A program made the position numbers and the translations under genes. From Montifringilla adamsi (lineage: Eukaryota > Chordata > Aves > Passeriformes > Passeridae), in contig JAGGNK010006448.1 in the NCBI GenBank assembly GCA_017590115.1, forward strand, positions 3,455,987-3,519,986: a stretch of 64,000 nt of DNA, read 5' to 3'. The notes under the pieces are model-generated. The model was given only the letters and a program-made list of their open reading frames with translations. It did not search any database and was not told the origin of the DNA. The stretch's first letter is position 1; every line of letters starts with the position of its first letter. Shown one piece after another: positions 62,499-64,000 of this stretch.

Positions 62499-64000
62499 AC
62501 AGGTCATATTTTTTATGTTTCTCTACAGCTTTGTTTCCTGAGACAGCTGTCAGGTAGATTTCATGTTCTATTATGCCTACTATGTTTTTTTTTTTCTTGC
62601 AAAAGTGGCATCCTTAGCCAGAGAAAAATCTCAGCTTTTGCTCTTAAAGATGACTGGGAAGAGATTGTTATGCTAAAAATGCATTGGATTTAAAACTAGT
62701 GAATATGATGGTATAAATTTCATGAGGTAGTTCAATGTAGTTCAAACTGTCTCATTATTCAGTTGTTTTTCAGAATAAATGTAATTCATTTTTATGTTAC
62801 CTTGAGAATAAATCAAATGCAAACCAGAATGTTTTCAAGGTGAAATGAGCCTCGGTGACTATAGGTTTCAGTGTAATTTTAATTTGCTTTGTTTGTACAC
62901 ACATCTGCCAGTTGCCTTTCCTGTTACAGAGTTTAGGGAAGTATTTGCCTTGAAAAGAAGAGACATTCAGCCACTATCTGGAAACAAGCTGTGAGAAGGC
63001 ACCTTCTCCACAAAAAAAAAAAAAACAACAAAAAACTAGGAAACAGAAGGTCAGCTGATTCCAAAAACCACATCAAGACCTCTCACTTAAGTAGAAAAGA
63101 AAGGCTGGTGAAAATTTTGCATGAGCCAGGACTGCAGAATGAGATATAGAGATGTTTGTCCAGCATATTGGGTTTTAACCCATGACACACAGACTTCTAG
63201 GGACTGTAAATTCCTTCTAAATAATATAAACGCCAAGGTAATTAAGAAATGCAGGATGATTATTTCCCAGTGAGCTTACATTGTTCTATATACTAGTGGA
63301 AAAGGGCTAAGCTTCCGAAAGTAGAAAAGGTTGAAAATGACATCTCTAGTACATTAGCTCACCATTGTGGGAACATTTGAACTGATCCTGTCTTTGGAGT
63401 AGCTGTATTCAGTTACAAGGTCATCCTTTGACTGCAGAGCACTTTTATGAACCAGAAGGCTCTGAGTTTGTTCCAGGTAGGACTGCTGGTTTTAAAATAG
63501 AATAAAAATAAAAAAAAGTAAAGAGAAAATATAAGGATTAAAATAAAATCTAAAAAATTTATAACATTAACTCTTCACTAAATACTTTTGGAGCCTTTGT
63601 AAGATTTTGAAAACTTTGAGAAAACACAAACAGTAACTTATGCGTGTTCTTGTAGATCTGCGGTGAAATAAAAGAGGGCCACAGTAATCTTGAGCATGGT
63701 ACTTAAATATTAGCTCAGTCACTGTCTCTGTGTTGTATTGCCTCCACATCAGACATATCTGTTCATTGAGGGGCCAGCACTAAGCAGTGCAGATCCGAGG
63801 TGGTTAGTGCCATTTGCCCTTGGCTTCCCACCCCTGTAGGTAGGTGAACAGCTTGGGCCAAGTTATTGTTTTAATAGATTTATTTAAGTGCTGTTAACAG
63901 CAGTGTTAAATACTCTTCTGTTAGTGACCAGGCCAAATACATCATATATATTTTGTGGCTGCTTTTATGGTTTCCTTTAGCATCTTACCAACTTGCAGTA

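Larger units (their letters stand above)
57221..64000. other. Upstream intergenic region to right edge
   Basis: About 6.8 kb without a supported gene. It includes a perfect inverted repeat at 58055-58088, a TATC-type microsatellite at 59677-59750 and a T30 run at 62465-62494. Open frames such as 60925-61170 and 61773-61973 have no recognisable domain and no good splice context. In mammals SCEL lies next in this direction; none of its exons is recognised here. Confidence 0.7.

Noticed and set aside
1..64000. tRNA, rRNA, snoRNA/miRNA hairpins and CRISPR-like arrays
   Set aside because: Looked for conserved boxes and regular repeats by eye and found none convincing. The 58.06-kb hairpin is too short for a microRNA precursor.

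Overview
The window is a piece of a bird nuclear genome. The evidence is several CR1 LINE copies that carry typical avian CR1 3' ends, two LTR copies resembling a widespread avian ERVL family, and vertebrate-style split coding sequence. I cannot name the species from the sequence alone.

The only protein-coding gene I can support is MYCBP2 (PAM/Highwire/RPM-1 E3 ubiquitin ligase) on the minus strand. I recognise it by matching the exon translations to the vertebrate protein. The window holds its promoter CpG island (about 46.3-48.3 kb), the start codon at 47639 and the first 12 coding exons. The last of these runs off the left edge. The exons join in one uninterrupted frame of 590 codons plus 1 nt (exon lengths 272, 76, 216, 154, 197, 243, 72, 97, 74, 139, 77 and at least 154 nt), with matching phases at every junction. 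This is roughly the first eighth of a protein of about 4,650 residues: an Ala/Gly-rich N-terminus, a Lys-rich segment, an acidic linker, a helical/armadillo-like region and the start of the first RCC1-like domain. The catalytic RCR RING-linked domain lies outside the window.

Layout. From 1 to 24.6 kb there are coding exons 12 to 2 with introns of 0.2-7.8 kb, in which I recognise no transposon. From 24.6 to 47.4 kb lies intron 1 (22.8 kb). Its middle (29.6-41.2 kb) is a graveyard of CR1 copies in both orientations, including a 688-bp solo LTR sitting inside a CR1 with a clear 6-bp target duplication, a CR1 fragment inside another CR1, and a truncated ERVL-type LTR. From 46.3 to 48.3 kb is the CpG island with exon 1. 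From 48.4 to 64 kb is apparently intergenic DNA upstream of MYCBP2: a CR1 abutting the CpG island, one near-complete ERVL-type LTR (54.68-55.26 kb), odd T/G-rich low-complexity blocks (55.5 and 57.1 kb), and microsatellites. In mammals the next gene in this direction is SCEL, but I see no exon of it here.

No undescribed system is evident. The most notable points are a GC-AG intron in MYCBP2, a weak splice donor after exon 5, the layered transposon insertions, a possible divergent start in the promoter, and a suspicious homopolymer block that may be an assembly artefact.
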